Below, one piece after another: positions 38,310 through 47,668 of a stretch of DNA of 64,000 bases (position 1 is the stretch's first letter; each line of letters opens with the position of its first letter). The stretch lies in assembly GCF_008123425.1 (NCBI RefSeq), contig NZ_VSSS01000013.1, forward strand, positions 83,811-147,810. Reading direction: 5' to 3'. This DNA is from Bradyrhizobium rifense. Its GTDB lineage: Bacteria; Pseudomonadota; Alphaproteobacteria; Rhizobiales; Xanthobacteraceae. The notes under the pieces were generated by a model that searched no databases, was not told where the DNA came from, and was given only the letters and a program-made list of their open reading frames with translations. The translations under genes and the position numbers were made by a program.

Positions 38310-38478
38310 GGCTTGCCCTTTCGGGCGCCTAGCCAACCATGTGCGGGCGAGGGACGTCCTTAACTTTTGTTGGAACCCGGTCCCTCAAATCCGGTTCTTC
38401 ATTGGGACGGTGCGGCAGCGCCAAGAGCCCGATCAAGAGCCCGATACGGGGTCCAATTCCACGACCGGAGCTATTCCA

Positions 38479-39210
38479 GTGCCCAGCGATGCGATCCGCG
38501 CGGCGCTCATCAGGCGCCTGCGCATCTCGTCCGCGATCGCGGACGAGGACATCAGGGAGATCGAAGCGCTTCCGATCTCGGTGCGGCAATATCCCGCCGA
38601 GACGGCGGTGGTGCGCGACGGCGAGCGCGCGACCGATTGCTGCCTGATCGCGGATGGCTTCTGCGCGCGGTCCAAGACGATCGCGAGCGGCAAGCGGCAG
38701 ATCCTCTCGCTCCACATCCCCGGCGAGATCCCCGATCTGATGAGCCTGTTCCTGCATGTGATGGACCACGATCTGTCGACGCTGACGGCGGCGACGCTCG
38801 GCTTCATCAGCCACGAGACGCTGCAAAAGCTGCATCGCCGCAGGCCTGTCGTCGCCGAGATGTTCTGGCGCGACACGCTGATCGACGCCGCGATGTTCCG
38901 CGAATGGATCGTCAATGTCGGCCAGCGGCCGGCGCCGGCGCGGCTTGCGCATGTCATGATCGAATTGCGCGAACGCCTGAGGATCATCGGGCGCGTCGAC
39001 GGCGCCAGCTTCGAGATGCCGCTCACCCAGGAACAGATCGGCGAAGCGCTGGGCATTACCGCCGTGCACGCCAATCGCGTGATCAGGCAGTTGCGCGAGG
39101 AGGGCATCGTCGAGCTGCATCGCGGCCGCGTCACCGTGCTCGACGAGCGAAAATTTTTGCAACTGGCGGATTTCGACGGCCGCTATCTGCACCAATCACC
39201 AACGCTTTGA
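38479..39210 (+). CDS. Crp/Fnr-family transcription regulator
   Basis: A 243-residue regulator with an N-terminal cyclic-nucleotide-binding-like beta-barrel (residues about 20-140) and a C-terminal Crp-type winged helix-turn-helix (PLTQEQIGEALGITAVHANRVIRQL). It lacks the N-terminal Cys cluster of Fnr, so it is not an oxygen-sensing Fe-S protein. The GTG at 38479 gives a normal length; earlier in-frame starts (to 38293) would add unrelated sequence. Target genes are unknown. Confidence 0.82.
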   Translation: MPSDAIRAALIRRLRISSAIADEDIREIEALPISVRQYPAETAVVRDGERATDCCLIADGFCARSKTIASGKRQILSLHIPGEIPDLMSLFLHVMDHDLSTLTAATLGFISHETLQKLHRRRPVVAEMFWRDTLIDAAMFREWIVNVGQRPAPARLAHVMIELRERLRIIGRVDGASFEMPLTQEQIGEALGITAVHANRVIRQLREEGIVELHRGRVTVLDERKFLQLADFDGRYLHQSPTL

Positions 39211-39233
39211 TTGGATTCTCTTTACGACTCCTG

Positions 39234-39884
39234 CTATCTCCAATCATCGAGCGTCGGCGTCGACATGTCGAAACGATCGCGAATGGTCGAGCAGGTGCTG
39301 CCGCCCAGCCTTGCAATGGCATCGAGCCGGGCCGGATCGATGTGCAGGCGCTCGGCATCGACCACGTCGGCGTGGTAATGCGCGAACAGAATCTCGCCCA
39401 TGATGATCTGCCGCGACTTGCCGAGCTCAAGCGTGATGTGGCGGCGGCATTCGAACGCGGCGGGCGCCTCCTTGATCCAGGGCGACGCCACGGTCTTGCC
39501 CGGCATAGCGGTCAGGCCCGCGGCCTTCAGCTCGTCATGCTCCGGCGAGAACGGCACGGCGCAGACATGCATCGCTTCGGCAATCGCGTGCGAGACGATG
39601 TTGACGGTGAAGACCTCGGTCAGGCGGATGTTGAGACCGGTGTCCTTGAACCGCATGTCCGGATGGTTCTCGACGCCGAGCGCGAGGATCGGCGGATCGG
39701 CCGACAGGCAATTGAAGAAGCTGAACGGCGCTGCGTTGATCCGCCCCTCCGGATCGACCGTCGTCACCAGCGCGATCGGCCGCGGCACGACGGTGCCGAT
39801 CAGCAGCTTGTATTTGTCGCGCGCGGACAACTCGCGGAAGTCGAAGGTTACGTCGCCGGGGTCGTGAGCACTTCCGTCCATCAT
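39234..39884 (-). CDS. flavin reductase-like protein
   Basis: A 216-residue FMN-binding split-barrel protein of the flavin_reduct family. Characteristic segments are VPRPIALVTTVDPEGRINAAPFSFF and FTVNIVSHAIAEAMH. Members reduce FMN/FAD for partner oxygenases or act in other flavin chemistry; no oxygenase is adjacent, so the role is open. ATGs at 39884 and 39881 are both plausible. It is convergent with the Crp-type regulator. Confidence 0.8.
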   Translation of the reverse strand: MMDGSAHDPGDVTFDFRELSARDKYKLLIGTVVPRPIALVTTVDPEGRINAAPFSFFNCLSADPPILALGVENHPDMRFKDTGLNIRLTEVFTVNIVSHAIAEAMHVCAVPFSPEHDELKAAGLTAMPGKTVASPWIKEAPAAFECRRHITLELGKSRQIIMGEILFAHYHADVVDAERLHIDPARLDAIARLGGSTCSTIRDRFDMSTPTLDDWR

Positions 39885-39991
39885 GCCTCTCAGGTCCGAA
39901 CGGCAATCGGACCAGCGACCACCGCGAATTCTTCGGAACAATTATCAGCGCTTCAGACCATTATGCGAGCGGAAGATTTGAGCAAAGGCCG

Positions 39992-40471
39992 CTAGGTTTG
40001 CCGGTGGTCCTCGTGCGGCTCGTCCTTGCCGCCGAGCATTCGATGTACGTGGCGCTCGATTCGGCGGCCGACCGTAAGCAGCACGAAGGCGAGCGCCAGC
40101 GCGACTGCGACGATCTTCCATTGGCCGGCCCCGCAGACGATGCCGAGACAGGCGGCCAGGAAGGTGCAAGCGGCGCTGGTCAGGCCGCGGACGCGAAACC
40201 GTTCGCTCTCATGGACGATGACGCCGGCCCCGAGGAAGCCGATGCCGGTGAGGATGCCCTGGATCACCCGGCTCGTCGCATCGGCGACTTTGCTGGGTTC
40301 GGCGAGTTGCAGCGCCAGCAGCACCACGGTCGCGGTGGAGAGGCCGACAATGCCGAGTGTCTTCAGCCCGATCGGCTTGCCGTGCAGATCGCGGTTGAGC
40401 CCGATCGCGCTGCCGGCGAGCGTCGCAACGCCGAGACGTAGCAGGATTTCAGGCCAGTCGAGCTCCGTCAT
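39992..40471 (-). CDS. MgtC/SapB-family membrane protein
   Basis: A 159-residue protein with about five membrane helices and the family signature GSAIGLNRDLHGKPIGLKT near the N-terminus. Characterised MgtC proteins help growth at low magnesium and, in pathogens, survival in macrophages; no role is known here. Its ATG overlaps the stop of the AhpD-like gene (ATGA at 40468-40471), so the two are translationally coupled. Confidence 0.88.
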   Translation of the reverse strand: MTELDWPEILLRLGVATLAGSAIGLNRDLHGKPIGLKTLGIVGLSTATVVLLALQLAEPSKVADATSRVIQGILTGIGFLGAGVIVHESERFRVRGLTSAACTFLAACLGIVCGAGQWKIVAVALALAFVLLTVGRRIERHVHRMLGGKDEPHEDHRQT

Positions 40472-41046
40472 TTTTTCGGCAGTCGTCCCATCAGATAGAA
40501 TTCGTCGTTCGGCCGCATGCCGGTGAAATTCGCGAGGCGATTCGACAGCGCGAAGAAGGCCGAGATCGCCGCGATATCCCAGATGTCGTCGTCGCTGAAG
40601 CCGTGCGGGGCGAGGACTGCGAAATCCTCCTCGGCAATCCGCTGCGCGTCGGCCGAGATCTTCATCGCGAAATCGAGCATCGCCTTTTGCCGCGGCGTGA
40701 TGTCGGCCTTGCGGTAGTTGATCGCGACCTGGTCGGCAATCAGCGGGTTCTTGGCGCGGATGCGCAGGATCGCGCCATGGGCGATCACGCAATATTGGCA
40801 CTGGTTGGCCGCCGACGTCGTCACCACGATCATCTCGCGCTCGGCCTTGGTGAGGCCGCCGTCCTTCTCCATCAGCGCGTCGTGATAGGCGAAGAAGGCG
40901 CGGAATTCATCGGGCCGATAGGCCAGCGTCAAAAACACGTTCGGCACGAAGCCGCTCTTTTCCTGCACGGCGAGGAGACGCGTGCGGATGTCGTCAGGAA
41001 GCGTGTCGAGGGCGGGAGCGGGGAAGCGTTGCGCGGGCTTGGTCAT
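40468..41046 (-). CDS. AhpD-like peroxidase-related protein
   Basis: A 192-residue carboxymuconolactone decarboxylase-family protein with the redox motif CQYCVIAHG (CxxC plus His), as in AhpD and 'peroxidase-related enzyme' (YciW-like) proteins. It probably acts in thiol-dependent peroxide or alkylhydroperoxide defence. ATGs at 41046 and 41052 are both possible. It overlaps the downstream mgtC-like gene. Confidence 0.85.
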   Translation of the reverse strand: MTKPAQRFPAPALDTLPDDIRTRLLAVQEKSGFVPNVFLTLAYRPDEFRAFFAYHDALMEKDGGLTKAEREMIVVTTSAANQCQYCVIAHGAILRIRAKNPLIADQVAINYRKADITPRQKAMLDFAMKISADAQRIAEEDFAVLAPHGFSDDDIWDIAAISAFFALSNRLANFTGMRPNDEFYLMGRLPKK

Positions 41047-41116
41047 GGGCATGGATTCCGGCTTGGGGCGGGAAACCATAGTCGATGCGGGCGAGACGCT
41101 CCAGAGGCGTCGCGAT

Positions 41117-42856
41117 TTACCTGAGCGGCTTCTTCAGCAGCGAGAAGCGGTCGGGATCGAGGCCCATCGAGGGCTGCAGCATCGGTGTCTCGGCCGGCGC
41201 CAGCGTCTTGGCCGGCGGCGCCTGGAACACCGGGTCGTTCGGGACGTCGCGCTGCGAGGTCGCACCGCGCCAGCGCTCGAGCACGGCGCCGACGAAATGC
41301 ATGTCGTGACCCGACGTGATCGACGGCACGCTCGCGATGGTGGCTTCGCCGCGCGGCAATTGGTGCGGCGGCACCTCCTTGAAGCGCAGGCGGGTCGGCA
41401 GTGCGACGCCTTCGCCGAACGCCAACACCTCGCGGGTGCCGAGCGAGGGCACGAACGAGAGCAGGTTCGCAGCCGCGTCCGACACCGCGGCGCGCAGCAA
41501 CGCCTGGTCGCGGTCGTTGGCAAGACGCATCGTGAACAGCGTGTTGCACTGGGAGATGATGGTGGCGTCGAGCTCGGCGGGGCGCTGCGTGATCAGGCCG
41601 AGATAGACGCCGTATTTGCGGCCTTCCTTGGCGATGCGCGACACCGCCTTGCGGGTCGGACCGAAGCCGACATTGCGGTCGGCGGAGGCGTAGCGGTGCG
41701 CCTCTTCGCAGACGAACAGCATCGGCGAAACGCCGTCGCTCCACAGGCCGAAGTCGAAGGCCATGCGGCACAGCACCGAGACGACGGAATCGATGACTTC
41801 TGCCGGGAAGCCGGCGAGCTGCATCACCGTCATCGGTTTGCCGTTGGCGGGCAGACGGAACAGATGGCTGATCACCTCGGCCATGGTATCGCCGCCGACA
41901 TTGGCGTTGTCGAACATGAAGGCGTAGCGCGGATCGTTGCGGACCGCCTCGATGCGCGAGATCAGCTTGTGATAGACGATGCGCGAGGAGCGGTTTTCCA
42001 GCTTGCCCATGCGCTCGTCGATCAGCGAGATCAGATCGACCAGACGGTACGGCACCGGCGTATCGACGGTGAAGCCGATCTGCTTGGGGTCGATGCGCTT
42101 CAGGCCGAGGCGATCGGTGTTCTGGTATTGGGTGTAGATGCCCTTGGCGATCGGGATGACTTCGGCGAGGACGTCGAGCTCCTCGGGCACGCCGGCGCGG
42201 CCGCCGAACAGCACGTCGACGATTTCCTCGAAATTGAACAGCCAGAACGGCAGCTTCAGGTTCCGCGGGTTGAGCACCAGCGCGCGGTCGCCAAAGCATC
42301 GGCCATATTCGTTGTGCACGTCGAGCAGAAAGATGCGCAGATTGGGCCGCGCCTTCAGGATCTCGTTGAGCAACAGCGACACGCCGGTCGATTTACCGAC
42401 GCCGGTCGATCCCAGCACCGCAAAGTGCTTGGAGAGCATTTCCTCGATGTCGACATAGGCGATAACGGAACGGTCCTGCTGGAGGAAGCCGACATTGATC
42501 TGGTCCGAACCGGTCGGCGCGTAGATGGTGCGCAGCTCCTGGCTGGTGATCAGGTCGACGGAATCTCCAATCGTCGGATAGTTGGTGACGCCGCGCTGAA
42601 ACTTGGCCTTGTCGGCGGCATTGAGAATCTCGCCGAGCAGATCGACCGAGGCGATCGCGATCAGATCGTCGGTGCGCGAGAGGTTCTCGCAGGACACCTC
42701 GGTGATCATGGCGACGATGACCGAGCTGGCGCAGCGGATGCTGACGAAACGGCCGACGGTGGCCCGAACCTCCGAGACCGGCAGCTGGCTTGCCGCCAGA
42801 AGCCCGACCCGGGCGAGCGATCCGCGTACCGAAATCACGCGTCCAAAGGATGTCAC
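41117..42856 (-). CDS. HerA-type ATPase (DUF87)
   Basis: A 579-residue ATPase of the HerA/FtsK superfamily. Walker A is in GSTGVGKST, and Walker B in MLFVCEEAHRYASADR carries the expected acidic pair and conserved Arg/His. The N-terminal beta-barrel and C-terminal tail are typical of DUF87 proteins. HerA works with the NurA nuclease in DNA end resection, but no nurA-like gene is adjacent. It begins with GTG at 42856. Confidence 0.83.
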   Translation of the reverse strand: MTSFGRVISVRGSLARVGLLAASQLPVSEVRATVGRFVSIRCASSVIVAMITEVSCENLSRTDDLIAIASVDLLGEILNAADKAKFQRGVTNYPTIGDSVDLITSQELRTIYAPTGSDQINVGFLQQDRSVIAYVDIEEMLSKHFAVLGSTGVGKSTGVSLLLNEILKARPNLRIFLLDVHNEYGRCFGDRALVLNPRNLKLPFWLFNFEEIVDVLFGGRAGVPEELDVLAEVIPIAKGIYTQYQNTDRLGLKRIDPKQIGFTVDTPVPYRLVDLISLIDERMGKLENRSSRIVYHKLISRIEAVRNDPRYAFMFDNANVGGDTMAEVISHLFRLPANGKPMTVMQLAGFPAEVIDSVVSVLCRMAFDFGLWSDGVSPMLFVCEEAHRYASADRNVGFGPTRKAVSRIAKEGRKYGVYLGLITQRPAELDATIISQCNTLFTMRLANDRDQALLRAAVSDAAANLLSFVPSLGTREVLAFGEGVALPTRLRFKEVPPHQLPRGEATIASVPSITSGHDMHFVGAVLERWRGATSQRDVPNDPVFQAPPAKTLAPAETPMLQPSMGLDPDRFSLLKKPLR

Positions 42857-43190
42857 GATGGATGAACCTGGAAAGTCCGAGGAGTCTAACCCTGACTATG
42901 CGAGGCGGGGCTGCACAAACTGTTAAGCGGCAGGCGCGGGGGCTTTGTTAAATCTGCTACAATTCGGTTGGTAGGTTTGTTCCAAATGCATACTTGTCGG
43001 CGGAATTGGCCGAAAATGCTGCTTTGTTGGGCTTTCGAGCTCAAAACGAATTAAGGAAGATTTTACCATTCGGGCACTCCGTCCGCCGTTCGAGTGACCG
43101 CGGGCCGGCACGCGTTGATTTGTTGACGAGACCTAATCATTTGTACATTGGTACAAATGAACCCGGATCGCCACGCCTTTGGAGGAACCC
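42857..43190. other. 334-bp region: non-coding leader of the dioxygenase gene
   Basis: Divergent control region between the HerA-type gene and the dioxygenase gene. The proximal half (42857-43080) shows no clear structure. The distal part holds a TTGACG (43123-43128) and a perfect 10-bp-arm palindrome described as a separate feature. Confidence 0.5.
43137..43160. promoter_or_regulatory. palindromic operator upstream of dioxygenase gene
   Basis: A perfect inverted repeat, TCATTTGTAC-ATTG-GTACAAATGA, starting 9 bp after a TTGACG (43123-43128) and ending 31 bp before the ATG of the extradiol dioxygenase. Its arms share the TCATTTGT/ACAAATGA half-site with the nicotinate operators near 48216 and 57945, but the half-sites are spaced by 8 nt instead of 2. 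It is a strong candidate binding site for a MarR-family repressor. Confidence 0.7.
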
Positions 43191-44159
43191 ATGCAGCCCG
43201 AACCGATCCTCGATCTTGCCCATCTCGGCCACATGGAGCTGCTGACGCCGAAGCCCGACGAGAGCCTGAAATTCTTCGTCGACGTCATGGGCATGACCAT
43301 CAGCGGGCGGAAGGGCGAGTCGGTTTATCTGCGCGGCTGGGATGATTACGAGCGCTATTCGCTGAAGCTCACCGCGTCGAAGACGTCAGGCATGGAGCAC
43401 ATGGCGTTGCGCGCGCGCAGCCAGCAGGCGCTGGAGCGCCGCGTCGCTGCGCTGAAGGGCTCGGGCTTCGATATCGGCTGGATCGACGGCGACATGGGGC
43501 AGGGGCCGACCTTCCGCTGCCGCGACCCCGATGGCCACATCGTCGAGCTCTATTACGAGACCGAATGGTATCAGGCCCCTCCCGAGCTGAAGCCCGCGCT
43601 GAAGAACCAGGCGCAGCGCTTTCCTGCGCGCGGCGTCAATGTCCGCCGGCTCGATCATCTCAATTGTCTTGCCGTCGACATCAAGGCCAACCGCGAGTTC
43701 TTCGAGACCTATCTCGGCTGCCGCCTCACCGAGCAGATCGTGCTCAACGACGGCCGGGAAGCCGCGATGTGGCTGACCATGTCGAACAAGAGCTACGACT
43801 TCGCCTATTCGCTCGACCATTCCGGCACGCCCGGCCGCTTCCACCACGTCACCTACGCGCTCGACAGCCGCGAGGAGATTCTTCGCGCTGCGGACATCTT
43901 CCTGGAGAACGGCATCCACATCGAGACCGGCCCGCACAAGCACGCGATCCAGCAGACCTTCTTCCTCTATGTATACGAGCCCGGCGGCAACCGTGTCGAA
44001 GTCGCCAATGCCGGCGCCCGCCTCATCCTCGCACCGGACTGGAAGCCGATCGTGTGGACGGAAGAAGAGCGCAAGAAGGGCCAGGCCTGGGGCTTGAAGA
44101 CGATCGAGTCCTTCCACACCCACGGCACGCCGCCGGTGGAAGCGAAGAAGCACGCTTAG
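43191..44159 (+). CDS. type I extradiol ring-cleavage dioxygenase (catechol 2,3-dioxygenase-like)
   Basis: A 322-residue two-module VOC dioxygenase. The catalytic C-terminal module has the Fe(II) ligands His156 (LDHLNCL), His218/219 (RFHHVTYAL) and Glu270 (GNRVEVAN), plus the YVYEPGGNR motif of extradiol enzymes. The start has GGAGGA 6 nt upstream. The ring substrate is unknown; catechols are typical. Its stop overlaps that of nicB from the opposite strand, and its operator resembles those of the nicotinate cluster, so a role in N-heterocycle or aromatic catabolism is likely. Confidence 0.82.
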   Translation: MQPEPILDLAHLGHMELLTPKPDESLKFFVDVMGMTISGRKGESVYLRGWDDYERYSLKLTASKTSGMEHMALRARSQQALERRVAALKGSGFDIGWIDGDMGQGPTFRCRDPDGHIVELYYETEWYQAPPELKPALKNQAQRFPARGVNVRRLDHLNCLAVDIKANREFFETYLGCRLTEQIVLNDGREAAMWLTMSNKSYDFAYSLDHSGTPGRFHHVTYALDSREEILRAADIFLENGIHIETGPHKHAIQQTFFLYVYEPGGNRVEVANAGARLILAPDWKPIVWTEEERKKGQAWGLKTIESFHTHGTPPVEAKKHA

Positions 44160-47100
44160 TGGGTTGAGCTGCGAACGCGCGCGATCGTCTCGCGCACGCC
44201 GATCCAGGCCGGCTTGTCCGGTGCAAACTGCCCGCGCAGGAAGCTGACGAGCTTCTCGACCTGCGCGTCGCTCATGCTGTTGCTGAACGCGGGCATGTAG
44301 CCGAGATCGCTGGAAGCGGGCTCGGTGATGCCGTGCAGAATCACCTGCACGAGATTGTCCGACGTCGCACTGTGCAGATTGCTGTTGAGCGCGAGCGAGG
44401 GACGGCTGCCGAACAGCGGCAGGCCGCCGACCTCGTGACAGACCGCGCAGGCGCCCTGATAGAGCCGCGCGCCGGTCGAGGACGCGACGGTGACCTGCGT
44501 CGCGCTCTCGAGCGTCGCTGCCAGTGCTGGCGCGTCGGCTGCGGTGTCGTTGAATGAGCCGAGATAGACCGCCATCGCGCGGATGTCGGGGTCGGGCAGG
44601 GCCTTGAGGTCTCTGATGATCGGCGCCATCGGGCCGGCTGCGACGCCGTGGTAGCGCGAATGGCCGGTGCGCAAATAGGCGAACAGCTCGTCCTCGCTCC
44701 ACGGGATCGGCGCGTGCGAGAGTGACGTCAGCGGCGGCGCCTCCCAACCTTCCGCAAATCCACCGGCGAGATAGGCCTGGGGCTGCTCGGCGCCGAGCGC
44801 GTTGCGCGGCGAATGGCAGGCGCTGCAATGGCCGAGGCTCTCGACGAGATAGGCGCCGCGATTCCACTGCTCGGATTTCGCGGGATCGGGCTTGAACTCT
44901 TGGGTATGGTGGAATAGCGCGTTCCAGCCCGCCAGCAGCGGGCGGAGGTTGAACGGGAAGGTGAGCGTGTTCGCAGGTGCCTTCGCGTGCACCGCGGGCT
45001 GCGCCATGAGATAGGCGTAGAGCGCCTGCATGTCGGCATCATCAGTCTTCGAAAAGTGCGTGTACGGGAACGCGGGATAGAGCTGCCGTCCGTCGCGATG
45101 CAGCCCGTCGCGCATCGCGCGCTCGAAGGCGGGATAGGACCAGGCGCCGATGCCGGTCTCGATGTCAGGCGTGATGTTGGTGGAGTAGATCGTACCGAAC
45201 GGCGTCTCCAGCGCGCGTCCGCCGGCGTTATTCGCGCCGCCGATATTGGTGTGGCATTCCGCACAATTGCCCAGGGCCGCAAGCTGCTCACCCCGCGCGA
45301 TCGTCGCGGCGGAATAGACCGAGGCATCAGGCCGCGCGATCGGCGCAATGGCGCGGCCCGGCAGCAGCGCCGCGCCGACGCCGATCGCAGCGGTACAGAC
45401 GGCCGCGATCGTCGCAAAAATGCCGGCGCGTTTGGCGAAGGGATTTTCCCAGATGCGCGACGGCGGCGGCGCGGCGGGCGCGGGCAGGGCTTGGGGCACA
45501 GGCGATGTCTCGCCGTACAACCCCTTCAGGATGCGCTCCGGCGTAAACGGCGGCTCGCGAAAGCGCACGCCGGTGGCATCGAAGATCGCATTCGCGATCG
45601 CCGCCGCGCTCGGGACTGACGCGGATTCGCCGACGCCGAGCGGCGGCTGGTCCGGCCGCGGCAGCATCAAGACGTCGATTTTGGGCACGTCAGGGAACGG
45701 GATGATCGGATAGGCGCCCCATTCGCGCGCCGCCACTGCGCCGCGCTCGAACGAGACTTCCTCCATCAGCGCGCGGCTGGTGGACTGGATGACATTGCCG
45801 TGGATCTGGTGGCGCACGCCGTCCGGGTTGATCATCAGGCCGGAATCCTGCCCGGCGACGACACGCGTCACGCTGACGTCACCGGTGGACTTGTTCACGG
45901 CGACGTCGGCGACCCAGGCCGACCACGCCGCGCCGTAGCCAGGAAATTTGCTGTGGACGTAGAGCGCGTAGGCAAAGCCGCGCCCGTGCACGACCTCGCC
46001 GTCCTTTTCCTCGCGGACCGGCCGCGGCGTCCAGCCGGCGCGCTCGGCGACTGCATTGACGAGATCGACGGCGCGCTGGTCTTTGAGATAGCGCAGGCGA
46101 TATTCAATGGGATCGACACCGGCCTCGGTCGCGGCCTCATCGATATAGGATTCATGCGCAAAGGTGTTCGGCAGCGCCGAGACGCCGCGAAACCAGGACG
46201 CGCGTACGATCGGCGCCATGTCATGCGCGACGACGCGCATGTTGTCGTAATCATAGGGCGGGATCGCGGTGCGGTCGCCCATCTGCAGCACGGCAGGTTC
46301 AGGCGAGATGCGACCGGTCAGCAGCAGCGCCAGCGTGGGTGCCGCGTTCGAGGGATAGCGCGTGGCGAGATCGTAACCGGCTATGCCGCCGTCGGCATCA
46401 AGGCCGCCATTGACGTCGATCAGCTGGGCGGTGCCCTTCGGCTCCCAGGCGTGCTCCTGCTCGCGCGTCAACTGCACGCGTACGGGCCGGCCGACCGCGC
46501 GCGACAGAAGTAGCGCATCCGCGGTGACGTCGTCGGCGCAGTTGCGGCCGTAGCAGCCGGCGGCCTCGAGCCGGATGACTTCGACCTCGCTCTCGGGCCG
46601 CTCGATGAGCAGAGCGAGATCGCTGCGCAGCAGGTGTGGGTTCTGCGTGCCTGACCAGACGCGGACATTGCCATCCCTAAAATCAGCGACCGCGCAGGAC
46701 GGGCCGATCGAGGCGTGCATCTGGTATGGCCAGACGTAGGTGCGCCGCATCGGCTTTGCCGCGCCAGCGATGGCGGCGTTGACGTCGCCCTTGTCGATCA
46801 GCGTGCGCGGCGACGACGGATGGGCGCGTAGCGCGGTCTCGACATCGGCGAGATCGGTGAGCTCCGGCGTCGGCTTCCAGCTTACGGCGAGCTGCTCGGC
46901 CGCGCGAATCGCATTCTCCTCGCGCTCGGCAACCACGCCGACGAAATCGCCGATCCGGACGACGGCCACGAGACCGGGAATATCGCGCACCGAGGATTCA
47001 TCGACCGCGATCAGGCTGGTGCCGACGAACGGGCCGGCATCGACGCCGGAATAGGGCGGACGCACCACGCGGCCGTGCAGCATGCCGGGCATGCGGATGT

Positions 47101-47668
47101 CGTGCACGAAGGTCAGCTCGCCCGTCGCCTTGGCCGGAAGGTCGACGCGCGGCATCGACTGGCCGACAATGGCGTAATCGCCAACGGCCTTGACGGCGAC
47201 GTCATCGTCAAGCTCGAGGCGAATGGTCTCGCCGCCGATCAATTCGCCATAGCTGACGCTGCGATTGTGCCCTCGGACAAGTCCGTCTTCGATCGTCAGC
47301 TCTTCGGCCGGCAGCTCCAGCCGCTCCGCTGCGCGCGCGGTCAGGAAGTGGCGCGCCTGGGCTGCGGCCTTGCGCAGTGGGACGGCCGTGATCTGGATGG
47401 TCTCGCTCGCGATTGTCGCGCCCTGGTTCGGCACGATCGCGGTGTCGCCGAGCACCACGACCACGCGCGCAAAGGAGACGTCCAGCTCCTCGGCGACGAT
47501 CTGGCCGAGTGCGGTGCGGATGCCGGTGCCGAGGTCGACATGACCGTTATAGGCGCTCACCGACCCATCGGCGGTGATCCGCACGAAAGTTTCGGACGTA
47601 ACCTCGTCCACGGTACGGACGATGACGAGCGAGCCGCGCTCAGCTCGGTTCGGATGCGGGGAGGCCAT
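44156..47668 (-). CDS. nicB: nicotinate dehydrogenase large subunit with cytochrome c tail
   Basis: A 1170-residue protein. Residues about 1-760 are a molybdopterin-cytosine-dinucleotide-binding domain of the xanthine dehydrogenase family (TGELTFVHDIRMPGMLHGRV; GEFxx-like segments). A membrane helix follows (around residues 770-790), then three cytochrome c domains with CxxCH haem sites at Cys802, Cys948 and Cys1074. This is the layout of Pseudomonas putida NicB, which hydroxylates nicotinate to 6-hydroxynicotinate and passes electrons to the respiratory chain. Its ATG overlaps the nicA stop (TGATG). Confidence 0.87.
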   Translation of the reverse strand: MASPHPNRAERGSLVIVRTVDEVTSETFVRITADGSVSAYNGHVDLGTGIRTALGQIVAEELDVSFARVVVVLGDTAIVPNQGATIASETIQITAVPLRKAAAQARHFLTARAAERLELPAEELTIEDGLVRGHNRSVSYGELIGGETIRLELDDDVAVKAVGDYAIVGQSMPRVDLPAKATGELTFVHDIRMPGMLHGRVVRPPYSGVDAGPFVGTSLIAVDESSVRDIPGLVAVVRIGDFVGVVAEREENAIRAAEQLAVSWKPTPELTDLADVETALRAHPSSPRTLIDKGDVNAAIAGAAKPMRRTYVWPYQMHASIGPSCAVADFRDGNVRVWSGTQNPHLLRSDLALLIERPESEVEVIRLEAAGCYGRNCADDVTADALLLSRAVGRPVRVQLTREQEHAWEPKGTAQLIDVNGGLDADGGIAGYDLATRYPSNAAPTLALLLTGRISPEPAVLQMGDRTAIPPYDYDNMRVVAHDMAPIVRASWFRGVSALPNTFAHESYIDEAATEAGVDPIEYRLRYLKDQRAVDLVNAVAERAGWTPRPVREEKDGEVVHGRGFAYALYVHSKFPGYGAAWSAWVADVAVNKSTGDVSVTRVVAGQDSGLMINPDGVRHQIHGNVIQSTSRALMEEVSFERGAVAAREWGAYPIIPFPDVPKIDVLMLPRPDQPPLGVGESASVPSAAAIANAIFDATGVRFREPPFTPERILKGLYGETSPVPQALPAPAAPPPSRIWENPFAKRAGIFATIAAVCTAAIGVGAALLPGRAIAPIARPDASVYSAATIARGEQLAALGNCAECHTNIGGANNAGGRALETPFGTIYSTNITPDIETGIGAWSYPAFERAMRDGLHRDGRQLYPAFPYTHFSKTDDADMQALYAYLMAQPAVHAKAPANTLTFPFNLRPLLAGWNALFHHTQEFKPDPAKSEQWNRGAYLVESLGHCSACHSPRNALGAEQPQAYLAGGFAEGWEAPPLTSLSHAPIPWSEDELFAYLRTGHSRYHGVAAGPMAPIIRDLKALPDPDIRAMAVYLGSFNDTAADAPALAATLESATQVTVASSTGARLYQGACAVCHEVGGLPLFGSRPSLALNSNLHSATSDNLVQVILHGITEPASSDLGYMPAFSNSMSDAQVEKLVSFLRGQFAPDKPAWIGVRETIARVRSSTH

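Noticed and set aside
41043..42299. 418-codon open frame on the minus strand in another frame of the HerA-type gene
   Set aside because: Arg/Ala-rich and without motifs; the HerA reading frame has both Walker boxes.
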